A stretch of DNA of 64,000 nt from RGIG3009 sp045595445 (lineage in GTDB: Bacteria > Bacillota > Clostridia > Oscillospirales > Acutalibacteraceae), in the NCBI GenBank assembly GCA_045595445.1, contig JAZOAK010000069.1:62001-126000 (forward strand), read 5' to 3'. Each line of letters opens with the position of its first letter. Position 1 is the stretch's first letter. Position numbers and translations under genes: made by a program. Shown here piece by piece: positions 23,967 through 31,708 of the stretch. Under the pieces are notes generated by a model. The model did not search any database. It was not told where the DNA came from and was given only the letters and a program-made list of their open reading frames with translations.

Positions 23967-25175
23967 ATGCTTATTGTACAAAAATTCGGCGGCAGCTCCG
24001 TTGCCGATGCTGAAAGGGTCATGAACGTTGCCCGACGGGTGACCGAAACCTACCGCGCCGGAAACGAAGTGGTTGTCGTTGTGTCGGCACAAGGCGACAC
24101 AACCGATGATCTCATCGCAAAGGCCAAAGAGATCAACCCTACCGCCAGCAAACGCGAAATGGATATGCTGATGGCGGCGGGTGAGCAGATCTCGGTCGCA
24201 TTGCTTGCCATGGCGTGTGAGCAACTCGGCTGCCCCGCTGTTTCACTGCTCGGCTGGCAGGCCGGCTTTTCTACCGATTCGAAATATTCCGCGGCGCGTA
24301 TCAAGACCGTCAAGGCAGAACGCATCCGTGCGGAACTTGACAAGAAAAAAATCGTCATCGTCGCCGGTTTCCAGGGTGTCAACAAATACGATGACGTCAC
24401 CACGCTCGGCCGCGGCGGTTCGGATACCAGCGCCGTTGCGATTGCCACCGCCATGAACGCCGATCTGTGCCAGATCTACACCGACGTGGAGGGCGTCTAC
24501 ACCGCCGACCCTCGCAAAATTCCCACCGCGCGGAAATTAGACGAGATCACCTATGACGAAATGTTGGAACTTGCCACCCTGGGCGCACAGGTGCTCAACA
24601 ACCGCTCTGTGGAAATGGCGAAAAAATACAACATCGAACTGGAAGTTCTCTCCAGCTTAAAACACGTTCCCGGCACCAAAGTGAAGGAGGTCACCAAAAT
24701 GGAAAAAATGTTAATTAAGAGTGTTGCCAAAGACACCGACGTTGCTCGCGTGATGATCGTCGGTATTCCGGATGAACCCGGTGTTGCCTTTAAGATTTTC
24801 TCCCGCGTTGCACAGGCGCACGTCAACGTGGATATCATCTTGCAGTCGGTTGGTCGCGACGGCACCAAGGACATTACCTTTACCGTTCCCGCGGGCGAGG
24901 GTGAGCGCACGGTGGAAGCGTTGCGTGAATACTGCGACCACTTAAACGCAAAGAAACTTGCTTACGATACCGACATCGCGAAAGTGTCCATCGTCGGCGC
25001 GGGCATGGAAACGCACGAAGGTGTCGCCTCCCGTATGTTCGGCGCACTGTCGGATGCCAACATCAACATCCAGACCATCTCCACCAGTGAGATCAAAATC
25101 TCGGTGCTGATCGATCGCGCTGATGCAGATCGCGCTGTGGCCGCTGTGCATCACGCTTTCTTCGACGAAGATTAA
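23967..25175 (+). CDS. lysC: Aspartate kinase (alpha chain, with internal beta start)
   Basis: A 402-residue first enzyme of the aspartate pathway. The kinase domain begins LIVQKFGGSSVADAERV and contains TLGRGGSDTSAVA and YTDVEGVYTADPR; two ACT domains occupy about residues 255-402 (PGVAFKIFSRVAQAHVNVD and GVASRMFGALSDANIN). The layout matches Bacillus LysC-type aspartokinase II, in which alpha and beta chains come from one gene. An internal Shine-Dalgarno and ATG are present exactly before the ACT region. AAAGGAGG precedes the main ATG. It closes the UPF0735-hom-lysC operon with its own terminator; no lysine riboswitch is seen here. Confidence 0.97.
   Translation: MLIVQKFGGSSVADAERVMNVARRVTETYRAGNEVVVVVSAQGDTTDDLIAKAKEINPTASKREMDMLMAAGEQISVALLAMACEQLGCPAVSLLGWQAGFSTDSKYSAARIKTVKAERIRAELDKKKIVIVAGFQGVNKYDDVTTLGRGGSDTSAVAIATAMNADLCQIYTDVEGVYTADPRKIPTARKLDEITYDEMLELATLGAQVLNNRSVEMAKKYNIELEVLSSLKHVPGTKVKEVTKMEKMLIKSVAKDTDVARVMIVGIPDEPGVAFKIFSRVAQAHVNVDIILQSVGRDGTKDITFTVPAGEGERTVEALREYCDHLNAKKLAYDTDIAKVSIVGAGMETHEGVASRMFGALSDANINIQTISTSEIKISVLIDRADADRAVAAVHHAFFDED
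24684..24701 (+). promoter_or_regulatory. Internal ribosome binding site and start for the aspartokinase beta subunit
   Basis: AAGGAGGT (24684-24691) lies 7 bases before an in-frame ATG (24699), giving a 158-residue chain that is just the two ACT domains. The spacing and strength are as good as at the gene's own start. B. subtilis LysC is known to make its beta subunit this way. Confidence 0.8.
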
Positions 25176-25187
25176 AAAATCAAAAAA

Positions 25188-25213
25188 GCCGCGTTCCGCG
25201 GCTTTTTTCTTTA
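25188..25213 (+). terminator. Intrinsic terminator of the UPF0735-hom-lysC operon
   Basis: GCCGCG-TTC-CGCGGC flanked by A6 upstream and TTTTTTCTTT downstream. Confidence 0.92.
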
Positions 25214-25229
25214 TGAGGGAGGTGACAGT

Positions 25230-26336
25230 ATGCTGGGTTTATATGTGCACGTTCCGTTTTGTTCGTCCAAATGCCCATACTGCGATTTCTATTCGCTTGC
25301 GGGTCAGACCGATGAGGACAAGGACCGTTATTTACAAGCAGTGCTCACATCGTTGTGCCGGTGGTCATCACAGCTGCACGAGGCAGCTAACACCGTCTAT
25401 CTCGGTGGCGGCACGCCGACGTTGCTCGGGGCAAAGCGCTTAGCACGGTTGATTACCGCCGCGCGGGATATGTTTTGCGTGCCGAACGACGCCGAAATCA
25501 CCCTGGAAGCAAACCCCGGTGATAATCTGAACGAGATTTTAACAGCATTCGCCGCCGTCGGCGGCAACCGCTTATCGCTCGGCGTGCAGGCGGTCAACGA
25601 CCGACAACTGCAAACACTCGGCAGACGGCATACTGTCGCTGACGTAGATGCCGCCATTGTCGCGGCTCATCGCGCAGGCATTACCAACATATCGTGCGAC
25701 CTGATGCTCGGCACGTCGGAGCAGACCGCCGCCGACATTCGTGCAGCCGCCCGCCGTTTTGCCGAGTGGGATGCCCGCCACGTATCAGCGTATCTGTTAA
25801 AGTTGGAAAACGGTACACCGTATGCCGAATCTCCTCCTGCCCTGCCGGATGAGGACACGGCGGCGACCTTATATTTGGAAGCCGTTACCGCGCTGAAAGA
25901 GCAGGGGTACGTCCAGTATGAAATCTCCAATTCTGCCAAACCCGGCTGTGAAAGCCGCCACAATCTCAAATACTGGAACTCGGAAGACTACCTTGGCATC
26001 GGTCCCGCCGCCCACTCGTTTTTGGACGGCAAGCGACTGTATTATCCCCGCTCGCTGTCGGCATTTTTAGACAATTGCAGTCCGTTGCCGGAAGCACCGA
26101 ACGATACCGAGATCCCCGAAAACTCACCCGAAGAATTTGCCATGCTGCGCCTGCGGCTGACAGAAGGGCTGACCGAAGCAGCATTTTCCGCCCGTTTCGG
26201 CATACCTATCCCTAACACGTGGCGTGATAAAGCCGCCGCACTCCCGCCGCACCTTGTCACGGCAGATGCCAAGGGGATTCGCTTGTCCCCCGAGGGGTTT
26301 TTGGTGTCCGATGCGATCATCGCTCGTGTTCTGTAA
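25230..26336 (+). CDS. hemW: HemW-like radical SAM protein (heme chaperone family)
   Basis: A 368-residue radical SAM protein. YVHVPFCSSKCPYCDFY supplies the CxxxCxxC cluster motif, GGGTPTLL follows as SAM-contacting loop, and the C-terminal HemN/HemW domain begins after ENSPEEFAMLRLRL. It lacks the extra N-terminal residues of true coproporphyrinogen dehydrogenase HemN, so it is best called HemW, a heme-binding chaperone. No other heme gene is nearby. GAGGGAGG ribosome binding site; single-gene unit between two terminators. Confidence 0.92.
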   Translation: MLGLYVHVPFCSSKCPYCDFYSLAGQTDEDKDRYLQAVLTSLCRWSSQLHEAANTVYLGGGTPTLLGAKRLARLITAARDMFCVPNDAEITLEANPGDNLNEILTAFAAVGGNRLSLGVQAVNDRQLQTLGRRHTVADVDAAIVAAHRAGITNISCDLMLGTSEQTAADIRAAARRFAEWDARHVSAYLLKLENGTPYAESPPALPDEDTAATLYLEAVTALKEQGYVQYEISNSAKPGCESRHNLKYWNSEDYLGIGPAAHSFLDGKRLYYPRSLSAFLDNCSPLPEAPNDTEIPENSPEEFAMLRLRLTEGLTEAAFSARFGIPIPNTWRDKAAALPPHLVTADAKGIRLSPEGFLVSDAIIARVL

Positions 26337-26340
26337 AAAA

Positions 26341-26377
26341 ACAACGACCGAGTCTTTCGACTCGGTCGTTGTTTTTA
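26341..26377. terminator. Bidirectional terminator between hemW and the PIG-L gene
   Basis: ACAACGACCGAGTC and GACTCGGTCGTTGT form a perfect 14-bp stem with a 4-nt loop, with A-rich sequence on the left and TTTTATT on the right. Confidence 0.93.
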
Positions 26378-26380
26378 TTC

Positions 26381-27097
26381 TTATCGTCCTTCCGGCAACA
26401 TACGGTAGGTGTTCACGCGCTGGGACAGCATACAACGGGAGAAGCACTCCGCATATTCTGTTCCGCACTGTTTACCGCGGAACTGGTTCTTGGCATGGCT
26501 TGCTGCAAACGCATCGTTGCCGGTATGAGCACTCAACCAACCATATTGGCTTTCGTGACACTGTAACGCCTTGGTTTTGAGTTCGATCGTATTGCTGATA
26601 TCGACGTATTCTGTGGGACGGAAATCGCTGATGCCCTCCGACTCCATATAGAAAATGGCAGGAACCGTTTCAAGCACAGGATGCTTGGTCTTATAGTTCG
26701 GGATGGTAGCGATAAAGCTGGCGTTAAATGCCAACAAGGATGTTTCGGTATGATCGCGCATATAATCCTCATGATATTGGGTAAAGATCATATCGGGTTT
26801 TGTGTACCGAATCACATCTACCAGTTTGTCAATGGTGGCACGGTCGTTTGAATCGACATACAGATCGTAAACACCCAAATTAAAGTACTCTTTTGCACCG
26901 ATCGCTTTAGCCGCCGCCTCCGCTTCCTTAACGCGGATCGCCGCGATTTCATCGGGCTCTAATGTCATCGAGCCGCCGCTGCCGTTCGTAACACCGCAAA
27001 CGAACACTTCGTCACCGCGTGCAACGCAACGTGCCAGCGTACCGAAGCAACCGAATTCCGCATCGTCGGGATGACAACCAATCGCTAATACTCGCAT
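26381..27097 (-). CDS. PIG-L/LmbE family deacetylase
   Basis: A 238-residue zinc-dependent deacetylase-type protein. GCHPDDAEFG supplies the first metal ligands (HPDD), and DHTETSLLAF the later His region; NGSGG and YNLGVYDL-like segments complete the fold. Family members remove acetyl groups from GlcNAc conjugates, for example in bacillithiol or mycothiol synthesis or antibiotic tailoring. The sequence is closest in style to sugar-conjugate deacetylases of carbohydrate catabolism, but no substrate can be assigned. It is divergent from rubrerythrin, with a palindrome between them. GAGGGA ribosome binding site. Confidence 0.85.
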   Translation of the reverse strand: MRVLAIGCHPDDAEFGCFGTLARCVARGDEVFVCGVTNGSGGSMTLEPDEIAAIRVKEAEAAAKAIGAKEYFNLGVYDLYVDSNDRATIDKLVDVIRYTKPDMIFTQYHEDYMRDHTETSLLAFNASFIATIPNYKTKHPVLETVPAIFYMESEGISDFRPTEYVDISNTIELKTKALQCHESQYGWLSAHTGNDAFAASHAKNQFRGKQCGTEYAECFSRCMLSQRVNTYRMLPEGR

Positions 27098-27143
27098 ATT
27101 TTATTCCCTCGCTTTTTCATAATTGCAAGTTCATCATACTCTC

Positions 27144-27149
27144 ATTATA
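27144..27149 (-). promoter_or_regulatory. -10 element of the PIG-L gene
   Basis: Minus-strand TATAAT, about 45 bp before the ATG. No good -35 is seen at 17 bp; the 18-bp palindrome lies in the spacer region, so an activator- or repressor-dependent promoter is possible. Confidence 0.5.
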
Positions 27150-27153
27150 CGAT

Positions 27154-27171
27154 AAAGTCAATATTGACTTT
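27154..27171. promoter_or_regulatory. Perfect 18-bp palindrome, candidate operator in a divergent promoter
   Basis: AAAGTCAATATTGACTTT is perfectly self-complementary. It covers the -35 box of the rubrerythrin promoter and lies just upstream of the -10 of the divergent PIG-L gene, so one dimeric regulator could control both. It does not match the Per box or Rex site consensus as I know them. Confidence 0.6.
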
Positions 27172-27191
27172 GCCGATTTTTATTGTAAAAT
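27164..27191 (+). promoter_or_regulatory. Promoter of rubrerythrin
   Basis: TTGACT (27164-27169) and TAAAAT (27186-27191) with a 16-bp spacer; the -35 is inside the palindrome. Confidence 0.7.
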
Positions 27192-27230
27192 GAAAGTATA
27201 CTTAACTATCTGAAAAAGGAGTGTTAGATT

Positions 27231-27767
27231 ATGTCCAAATACGCCGGAACACAAACCGAGAAAAACCTGGAAGCCGCTTTTGCGGGTGAGTCGCAAGCAC
27301 GCAATAAGTATACCTATTTTGCTTCTGTCGCGAAGAAAGAGGGCTACGAGCAGATCGCCGCATTGTTCTTAAAAACCGCAGACAATGAAAAAGAGCACGC
27401 CAAAATGTGGTTCAAGGAACTGCAAGGACTCGGCAATACCGCCGAAAATCTGGGTGCTGCCGCAGACGGTGAAAATTACGAGTGGACCGATATGTACGAT
27501 GGCTTTGCCAAAACCGCCGACGAAGAAGGTTTCCCGGAGCTTGCTCGCAAATTCCGCCTGGTCGCGGCAATTGAGAAGCACCACGAGGAACGCTATCGCG
27601 CCCTGCTGAAAAACGTCGAAACCGCCGCTGTATTCGAGAAGAGCGCGGTTCGCGTATGGGAGTGCCGCAACTGCGGTCACATCGTCGTGGGTACCAAGGC
27701 TCCCGAGCTGTGCCCCACCTGTGCGCATCCGAAGAGCTACTTCGAACTCCACGCCGAGAACTATTAA
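27231..27767 (+). CDS. rbr: Rubrerythrin
   Basis: A 178-residue peroxide-reducing diiron protein typical of anaerobes. The N-terminal four-helix domain carries the iron-binding Glu/His pattern (EAAFAGESQARNKY, ADNEKEHAKMW and the later AAIEKHHEERY). The C-terminal rubredoxin-like domain has WECRNCGHIVVG and CPTCAHPKSYF for the FeS4 site. It detoxifies hydrogen peroxide using electrons from NADH via rubredoxin-type carriers. AAAGGAG ribosome binding site, own promoter and terminator. Regulation through the upstream palindrome is inferred. Confidence 0.97.
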   Translation: MSKYAGTQTEKNLEAAFAGESQARNKYTYFASVAKKEGYEQIAALFLKTADNEKEHAKMWFKELQGLGNTAENLGAAADGENYEWTDMYDGFAKTADEEGFPELARKFRLVAAIEKHHEERYRALLKNVETAAVFEKSAVRVWECRNCGHIVVGTKAPELCPTCAHPKSYFELHAENY

Positions 27768-27781
27768 GTATTGTATCCACG

Positions 27782-27812
27782 CAGGCGAACCGCATGGTTC
27801 GCCTGTTTTTTT
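27782..27812 (+). terminator. Intrinsic terminator of rubrerythrin
   Basis: CAGGCGAACC-GCAT-GGTTCGCCTG followed by seven T. Confidence 0.95.
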
Positions 27813-27827
27813 GTGTAAAATGCCCCT

Positions 27828-27857
27828 TTGCTTCTCTTCGCTTTTTCATGGTATACT
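27828..27857 (+). promoter_or_regulatory. Possible promoter ahead of a short open frame
   Basis: TTGCTT (27828-27833) and TATACT (27852-27857) with an 18-bp spacer. The short frame that follows would have almost no leader. Confidence 0.45.
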
Positions 27858-27859
27858 GA

Positions 27860-28066
27860 TTGTATAACAGATTCACCCTTGTTCGTTTGATTGCCGAACT
27901 GCGCCGTCATCGTTTGGAATCCGAAAAAACGGACGAAAAGATCTTAAAAGAAGCCGAAACCTGTATCCAACAGGAGTTTGCCCATGCATTGGATTTGCCA
28001 GTAGAGAAGATCGCACCGTTTGTTATGAAAAAACCGGGACCGGATAATTTTTGTGAAAAGGCTTGA
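27860..28066 (+). CDS. Doubtful small protein upstream of the lysine riboswitch
   Basis: An open frame of up to 68 codons, with protein-like, helical and charged content (LIAELRRHRLESEKTDEKIL, then ALDLPVEKIAPFVMKKPG). Neither the TTG at 27860 nor the later TTG at 27887 has a ribosome binding site, and a plausible promoter lies immediately before it, so translation would be leaderless if it happens. The stop codon lies inside the -35 box of the dapA promoter. No family recognised; it may be a non-coding filler. Confidence 0.3.
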   Translation: MYNRFTLVRLIAELRRHRLESEKTDEKILKEAETCIQQEFAHALDLPVEKIAPFVMKKPGPDNFCEKA

Positions 28067-28091
28067 CAGCCTATATAAAGCGTGTTAAAAT
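28063..28091 (+). promoter_or_regulatory. Promoter of the lysine operon
   Basis: TTGACA (28063-28068) and TAAAAT (28086-28091), 17-bp spacer. The expected start falls right at the beginning of the riboswitch. Confidence 0.85.
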
Positions 28092-28098
28092 CGACTCA

Positions 28099-28264
28099 AC
28101 CGATAGAGGCGCATCGCATCATCAGTATTTACCGTTAAAAAGCCCGCCAAGGGTGCGGTAGAAAAAGGGGTGCGTTGCCGAAGGCGAAGCATGGCACCCT
28201 TCGTTCTGGCAGTTGGCACTAAGAGGTCACCTGTTGTCGCAGCAATGCGGAGAGCTATCCGGCA
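28099..28264 (+). ncRNA. Lysine riboswitch (L-box)
   Basis: The leader contains ATAGAGGCGC, then AGTATTTACCG, AAAAAGGGGTGCGTTGCCGAAG, TTCTGGCAGTTGGCA and GGAGAGCTATCC, the conserved blocks of the lysine aptamer in the right order. CCGATAG near the 5' end and CTATCCGG at the 3' end form P1. It precedes dapA-ddh-lysA, the expected regulon. Confidence 0.93.
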
Positions 28265-28310
28265 AAGAGAAAACCTGCGTGTATGTGCGCGCGGTAGGTA
28301 GATTTTGCAG

Positions 28311-28343
28311 GATAGTTGCTTTTCGGCAACTGTCTTTTTTGTT
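28311..28343 (+). terminator. Riboswitch-controlled attenuator of dapA-ddh-lysA
   Basis: GATAGTTGC and GCAACTGTC form a 9-bp stem (one G-U) with a 6-nt loop, followed by TTTTTTGTTT and then the dapA ribosome binding site. Lysine binding should stabilise it and stop transcription. Confidence 0.88.
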
Positions 28344-28362
28344 TGTAAAGGAGTCGTTTAGT

Positions 28363-29250
28363 ATGAAAAACACGGTATTCACCGGCGCTGCCACCGCCAT
28401 CGTCACCCCGTTTAAGGGAAACGAAATTGATTATGAACAATTCGGCCGCCTGATTGACTGGCAGATCGAGCAAGGCATCAACGCCATCGTCGTTGCCGGC
28501 ACCACGGGCGAGGGCTCAACCTTGACCGACGAAGAACACAAGGCGGTCATTAAATATTGCGTCGAGAAGGTCGCCGGTCGCGTGCCGGTCATCGCAGGCA
28601 CCGGTTCTAACGATACCGCCTACGCCATCGCCCTCACGAAATACGCGTGTGAGGTCGGTGCGGATGCCATGCTGCTTATCACACCATACTATAACAAGGC
28701 TACCCAAAAGGGTATGATTGAATCGTTCCGTCTGGTTGCAGACGCCTCGACCAAGCCCTGCATTTTGTATAACGTTCCCAGCCGTACCGGTTGCAACCTG
28801 CTTCCCGAATCGGTAGCAGAACTCAGCAAGCATCCCAACATCGTCGCCGTCAAAGAAGCCTGCGGTAACATTTCGCAAATCGCCAAGGTCGCGGCACTGT
28901 GCGGTGATAACATCGACATTTATTCCGGTAACGACGACCAGATCGTTCCGATCCTGTCGCTGGGCGGCAAGGGTGTTATTTCGGTACTGTCGAACATCGC
29001 TCCCGCCGATACCGTCACCATGTGCGAAAAATATTTTGCAGGCGACGTCAAGGGTGCCGCCGCCATGCAGCTCGACTATCTGGAACTGATCGACGCCCTG
29101 TTCTGCGAGGTCAATCCCATTCCTGTCAAAGCCGCCGTATCGGCAATGGGCTTCGGTGAAAACAGCCTGCGCTTACCGTTGACACCGATGGAACCCGCTC
29201 ACGAAGCAACCCTGCTCGCGCTGATGCGTCAGCACGGCATCATCCAATAA
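28363..29250 (+). CDS. dapA: 4-hydroxy-tetrahydrodipicolinate synthase
   Basis: A 295-residue TIM-barrel aldolase that condenses pyruvate with aspartate semialdehyde. GTTGEGSTLTDEEH is the substrate-binding loop, ITPYYNKATQKGM contains the catalytic Tyr and VAVKEACGNIS the Schiff-base Lys. ATG at 28363 follows AAAGGAG; an upstream open frame through the riboswitch is not coding. It is the first gene of the lysine/meso-DAP operon and is controlled by the attenuator just upstream. Normal length for the family. Confidence 0.98.
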   Translation: MKNTVFTGAATAIVTPFKGNEIDYEQFGRLIDWQIEQGINAIVVAGTTGEGSTLTDEEHKAVIKYCVEKVAGRVPVIAGTGSNDTAYAIALTKYACEVGADAMLLITPYYNKATQKGMIESFRLVADASTKPCILYNVPSRTGCNLLPESVAELSKHPNIVAVKEACGNISQIAKVAALCGDNIDIYSGNDDQIVPILSLGGKGVISVLSNIAPADTVTMCEKYFAGDVKGAAAMQLDYLELIDALFCEVNPIPVKAAVSAMGFGENSLRLPLTPMEPAHEATLLALMRQHGIIQ

Positions 29251-29262
29251 GGAGAGTTACCG

Positions 29263-30240
29263 ATGAATATTGCAATCTACGGGTACGGCAATCTTGGCCG
29301 CGGTGTCGAGTGCGCCATTCAGCAAAACCCTGATATGACGCTGGTTGGTGTGTTCACTCGCCGCGATCCCGCCACCGTCACCACCTTGTTTGACACACCG
29401 GTATACGCGGCAGCGGATATTCTGCAATATACGAATCAGGTCGACGTTCTCATCATTTGCGGCGGCAGCGCCACCGATCTGCCGAAAATGACCCCCGCAC
29501 TTGCCGAGCATTTTAACGTGATCGACAGTTACGATACTCACGCCACCATTCCCGCGCATTTCGCGAACACCGATAAAGCGGCAACCGCCGGCGGTCACGT
29601 GGCGCTCATCTCCTGCGGTTGGGATCCCGGACTATTCTCACTTAACCGTGTGTATGCCTCGGCGGTATTGCCCGAAGGGAAAGACTATACCTTCTGGGGC
29701 AGGGGCGTCAGCCAAGGACATTCTGATGCCATTCGCCGTATTCCGGGTGTGGCGGATGCGCGACAATACACCGTGCCGATCGAGGAAAGCCTTGAAGCGG
29801 TACGCAGCGGCAGCATGCCGACGCTTACCACCCGCCAAAAGCATCTGCGCGAGTGCTATGTGGTCGTCGAAGACGGTGCCGACAAAGCCACTATCGAACG
29901 TGAGATTAAAACCATGCCGAACTATTTTGCGGACTACGACACCACCGTCACCTTTATTACACAAGAAGAGCTGGATCGTGACCACGCCGGTATCCCGCAC
30001 GGCGGATTTGTTATCCGCACCGGCACGACCGGTGTCGACAAAGGCCACACCCACACGATCGAATACAGCTTAAAATTGGATTCCAACCCTGAGTTTACCG
30101 CCAGCGTACTGGTTGCGTATGCGCGCGCCGTTTGCCGTCTGGCCAAACGCGGCATGGTGGGTTGTAAAACGGTGTTCGACATTGCCCCCGCCGATCTTTC
30201 CCCGCTCTCTTCTGAGGAATTGCGGGCTACCTTACTGTAA
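29263..30240 (+). CDS. ddh: meso-Diaminopimelate D-dehydrogenase
   Basis: A 325-residue NADPH-dependent enzyme that aminates tetrahydrodipicolinate to meso-DAP in a single step, bypassing the succinylase and acetylase routes. The Rossmann motif is IYGYGNLGRG; SCGWDPGLFSLNRV and WGRGVSQGHSDAIRRI line the active site, and HGGFVIRTG lies in the substrate domain. It follows dapA by 12 bp and lysA follows by 14 bp. DapB, which supplies its substrate, is not in the window. Its presence tells that meso-DAP for the wall and for lysine comes by this route. Confidence 0.97.
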   Translation: MNIAIYGYGNLGRGVECAIQQNPDMTLVGVFTRRDPATVTTLFDTPVYAAADILQYTNQVDVLIICGGSATDLPKMTPALAEHFNVIDSYDTHATIPAHFANTDKAATAGGHVALISCGWDPGLFSLNRVYASAVLPEGKDYTFWGRGVSQGHSDAIRRIPGVADARQYTVPIEESLEAVRSGSMPTLTTRQKHLRECYVVVEDGADKATIEREIKTMPNYFADYDTTVTFITQEELDRDHAGIPHGGFVIRTGTTGVDKGHTHTIEYSLKLDSNPEFTASVLVAYARAVCRLAKRGMVGCKTVFDIAPADLSPLSSEELRATLL

Positions 30241-30254
30241 AAGGACGAACAAAA

Positions 30255-31571
30255 ATGACCCGAGATCTGTTATGTGAAAACGTATCGGTAAGCGAAAACG
30301 GCGCGCATCTGCAATTCGCCGGTATCGACACCGTTTCCCTCGCCGAGCAGTACGGCACCCCGCTGTATCTGATGGACGAAGATCGCATCCGCAACTGCTG
30401 CCGTACATATAAAGCGGCGGTTTATGCGGCATTCGGTGAGAACGGACAAGTGTTGTACGCTTCCAAAGCCTCGTCTTTCAAACGCATCTATGAGATCATG
30501 AGCGAAGAAGGTATGGGCGTGGACGTCGTTTCGCTCGGCGAGATGTATACCGCTCTTAAAGCAGGGTTCCCCCTGTCGCAAGCCTATTTTCATTCCAATA
30601 ATAAGACCGATGCGGACATTGCTTTCGCAATCGAACACGGCATCGGCTATTTCGTTGTCGATAACGAAGAAGAACTCGTCGCCATCGAGCGCGAAGCCGC
30701 TGCACGCGGAATCCGCCAATCGGTACTGTTGCGTATCACCCCCGGCATCGACCCGCACACCTTTGAGGCAGTATCCACCGGCAAGGTGGATTCTAAATTC
30801 GGCTTTGCCATCGAAACGGGTGCCGCCGAGGATATCCTCGTCAAGGCTCTTGCTAAGCCGCATATTCACGTAGCCGGTCTGCATTGTCATGTCGGCTCGC
30901 AGGTGTTTGATGCCGAAGTGTTTTTGCTCACTGCCGACGTCATGTTGCAGTTCATTGCGGATATGCAAGCACGCCACGGTTTCGTTACCGAACTGTTTGA
31001 CATCGGCGGTGGCTTCGGCGTGCGGTATCTGCCGAGTGATCCCGCTTTGGATCTACACAGCTGTATTGCCGAGATCGGTGCTTTTATGAAAACCAAAGCA
31101 GCTTCACTCGGTATCGCGTTGCCGAAAATCTCGTTTGAACCCGGGCGCAGCATCGTGGCGGACGCGGGTATGACGCTATACACCGTCGGCAACGTCAAAT
31201 CCATTCCCGATTTCATAAACTATGTATCGGTGGACGGTGGCATGACCGATAACATTCGGTATGCACTGTATACCGCCCCGTATACGCTGTTCCAAGCAAA
31301 CGCCATGAACCACCCGCACGATATGACCTGTACGGTGGTAGGCCGTTGCTGCGAAAGCGGCGATATCATTCAACCCGACGTTATGTTGCCGTCGACCATT
31401 CAGCGCGGCGACCTCGTTGCGGTACTCACCACGGGTGCATACCACTATTCCATGGCATCCAACTATAATCGCCTACCCCGCCCGCCGATCGTCATGTTGT
31501 CAGGCGGCAACTCGTACGTAGCGGTACGGCGTGAAACCATTGACGATCTTATCGCGTTGGACGTTGAATAA
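30255..31571 (+). CDS. lysA: Diaminopimelate decarboxylase
   Basis: A 438-residue PLP enzyme converting meso-DAP to lysine. VLYASKASSF holds the PLP Lys, GLHCHVGSQ and DIGGGFGVRY the phosphate-binding region, SFEPGRSIVADAG the substrate segment and CCESGDI the Cys of the partner active site in the dimer. Last gene of dapA-ddh-lysA and followed by a terminator, so lysine acting on the riboswitch controls its own final step. Confidence 0.98.
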   Translation: MTRDLLCENVSVSENGAHLQFAGIDTVSLAEQYGTPLYLMDEDRIRNCCRTYKAAVYAAFGENGQVLYASKASSFKRIYEIMSEEGMGVDVVSLGEMYTALKAGFPLSQAYFHSNNKTDADIAFAIEHGIGYFVVDNEEELVAIEREAAARGIRQSVLLRITPGIDPHTFEAVSTGKVDSKFGFAIETGAAEDILVKALAKPHIHVAGLHCHVGSQVFDAEVFLLTADVMLQFIADMQARHGFVTELFDIGGGFGVRYLPSDPALDLHSCIAEIGAFMKTKAASLGIALPKISFEPGRSIVADAGMTLYTVGNVKSIPDFINYVSVDGGMTDNIRYALYTAPYTLFQANAMNHPHDMTCTVVGRCCESGDIIQPDVMLPSTIQRGDLVAVLTTGAYHYSMASNYNRLPRPPIVMLSGGNSYVAVRRETIDDLIALDVE

Positions 31572-31584
31572 CCCTCAAACGCAA

Positions 31585-31623
31585 TCCTTCCTCGGCGTGT
31601 TCCGAGGGAGGACTTTTCTTTTA
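31585..31623 (+). terminator. Terminator of the lysine operon
   Basis: TCCTTCCTCGG and CCGAGGGAGGA form an 11-bp stem (one G-U) followed by CTTTTCTTTT. Confidence 0.88.
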
Positions 31624-31641
31624 ATGAATTTCCGTCACCGA

Positions 31642-31670
31642 TTGCAAATAAGCTTCTGTTATGGTATGCT
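31642..31670 (+). promoter_or_regulatory. Promoter of the DUF1538-PII unit
   Basis: TTGCAA (31642-31647) and TATGCT (31665-31670), 17-bp spacer. Confidence 0.6.
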
Positions 31671-31708
31671 AACAGTGAAAACGGCAGAGAAAACATTGAG
31701 GTGCTTTG

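Noticed and set aside
28213..28362. Upstream in-frame extension of dapA
   Set aside because: This is the lysine riboswitch and attenuator; the real start follows AAAGGAG at 28363.
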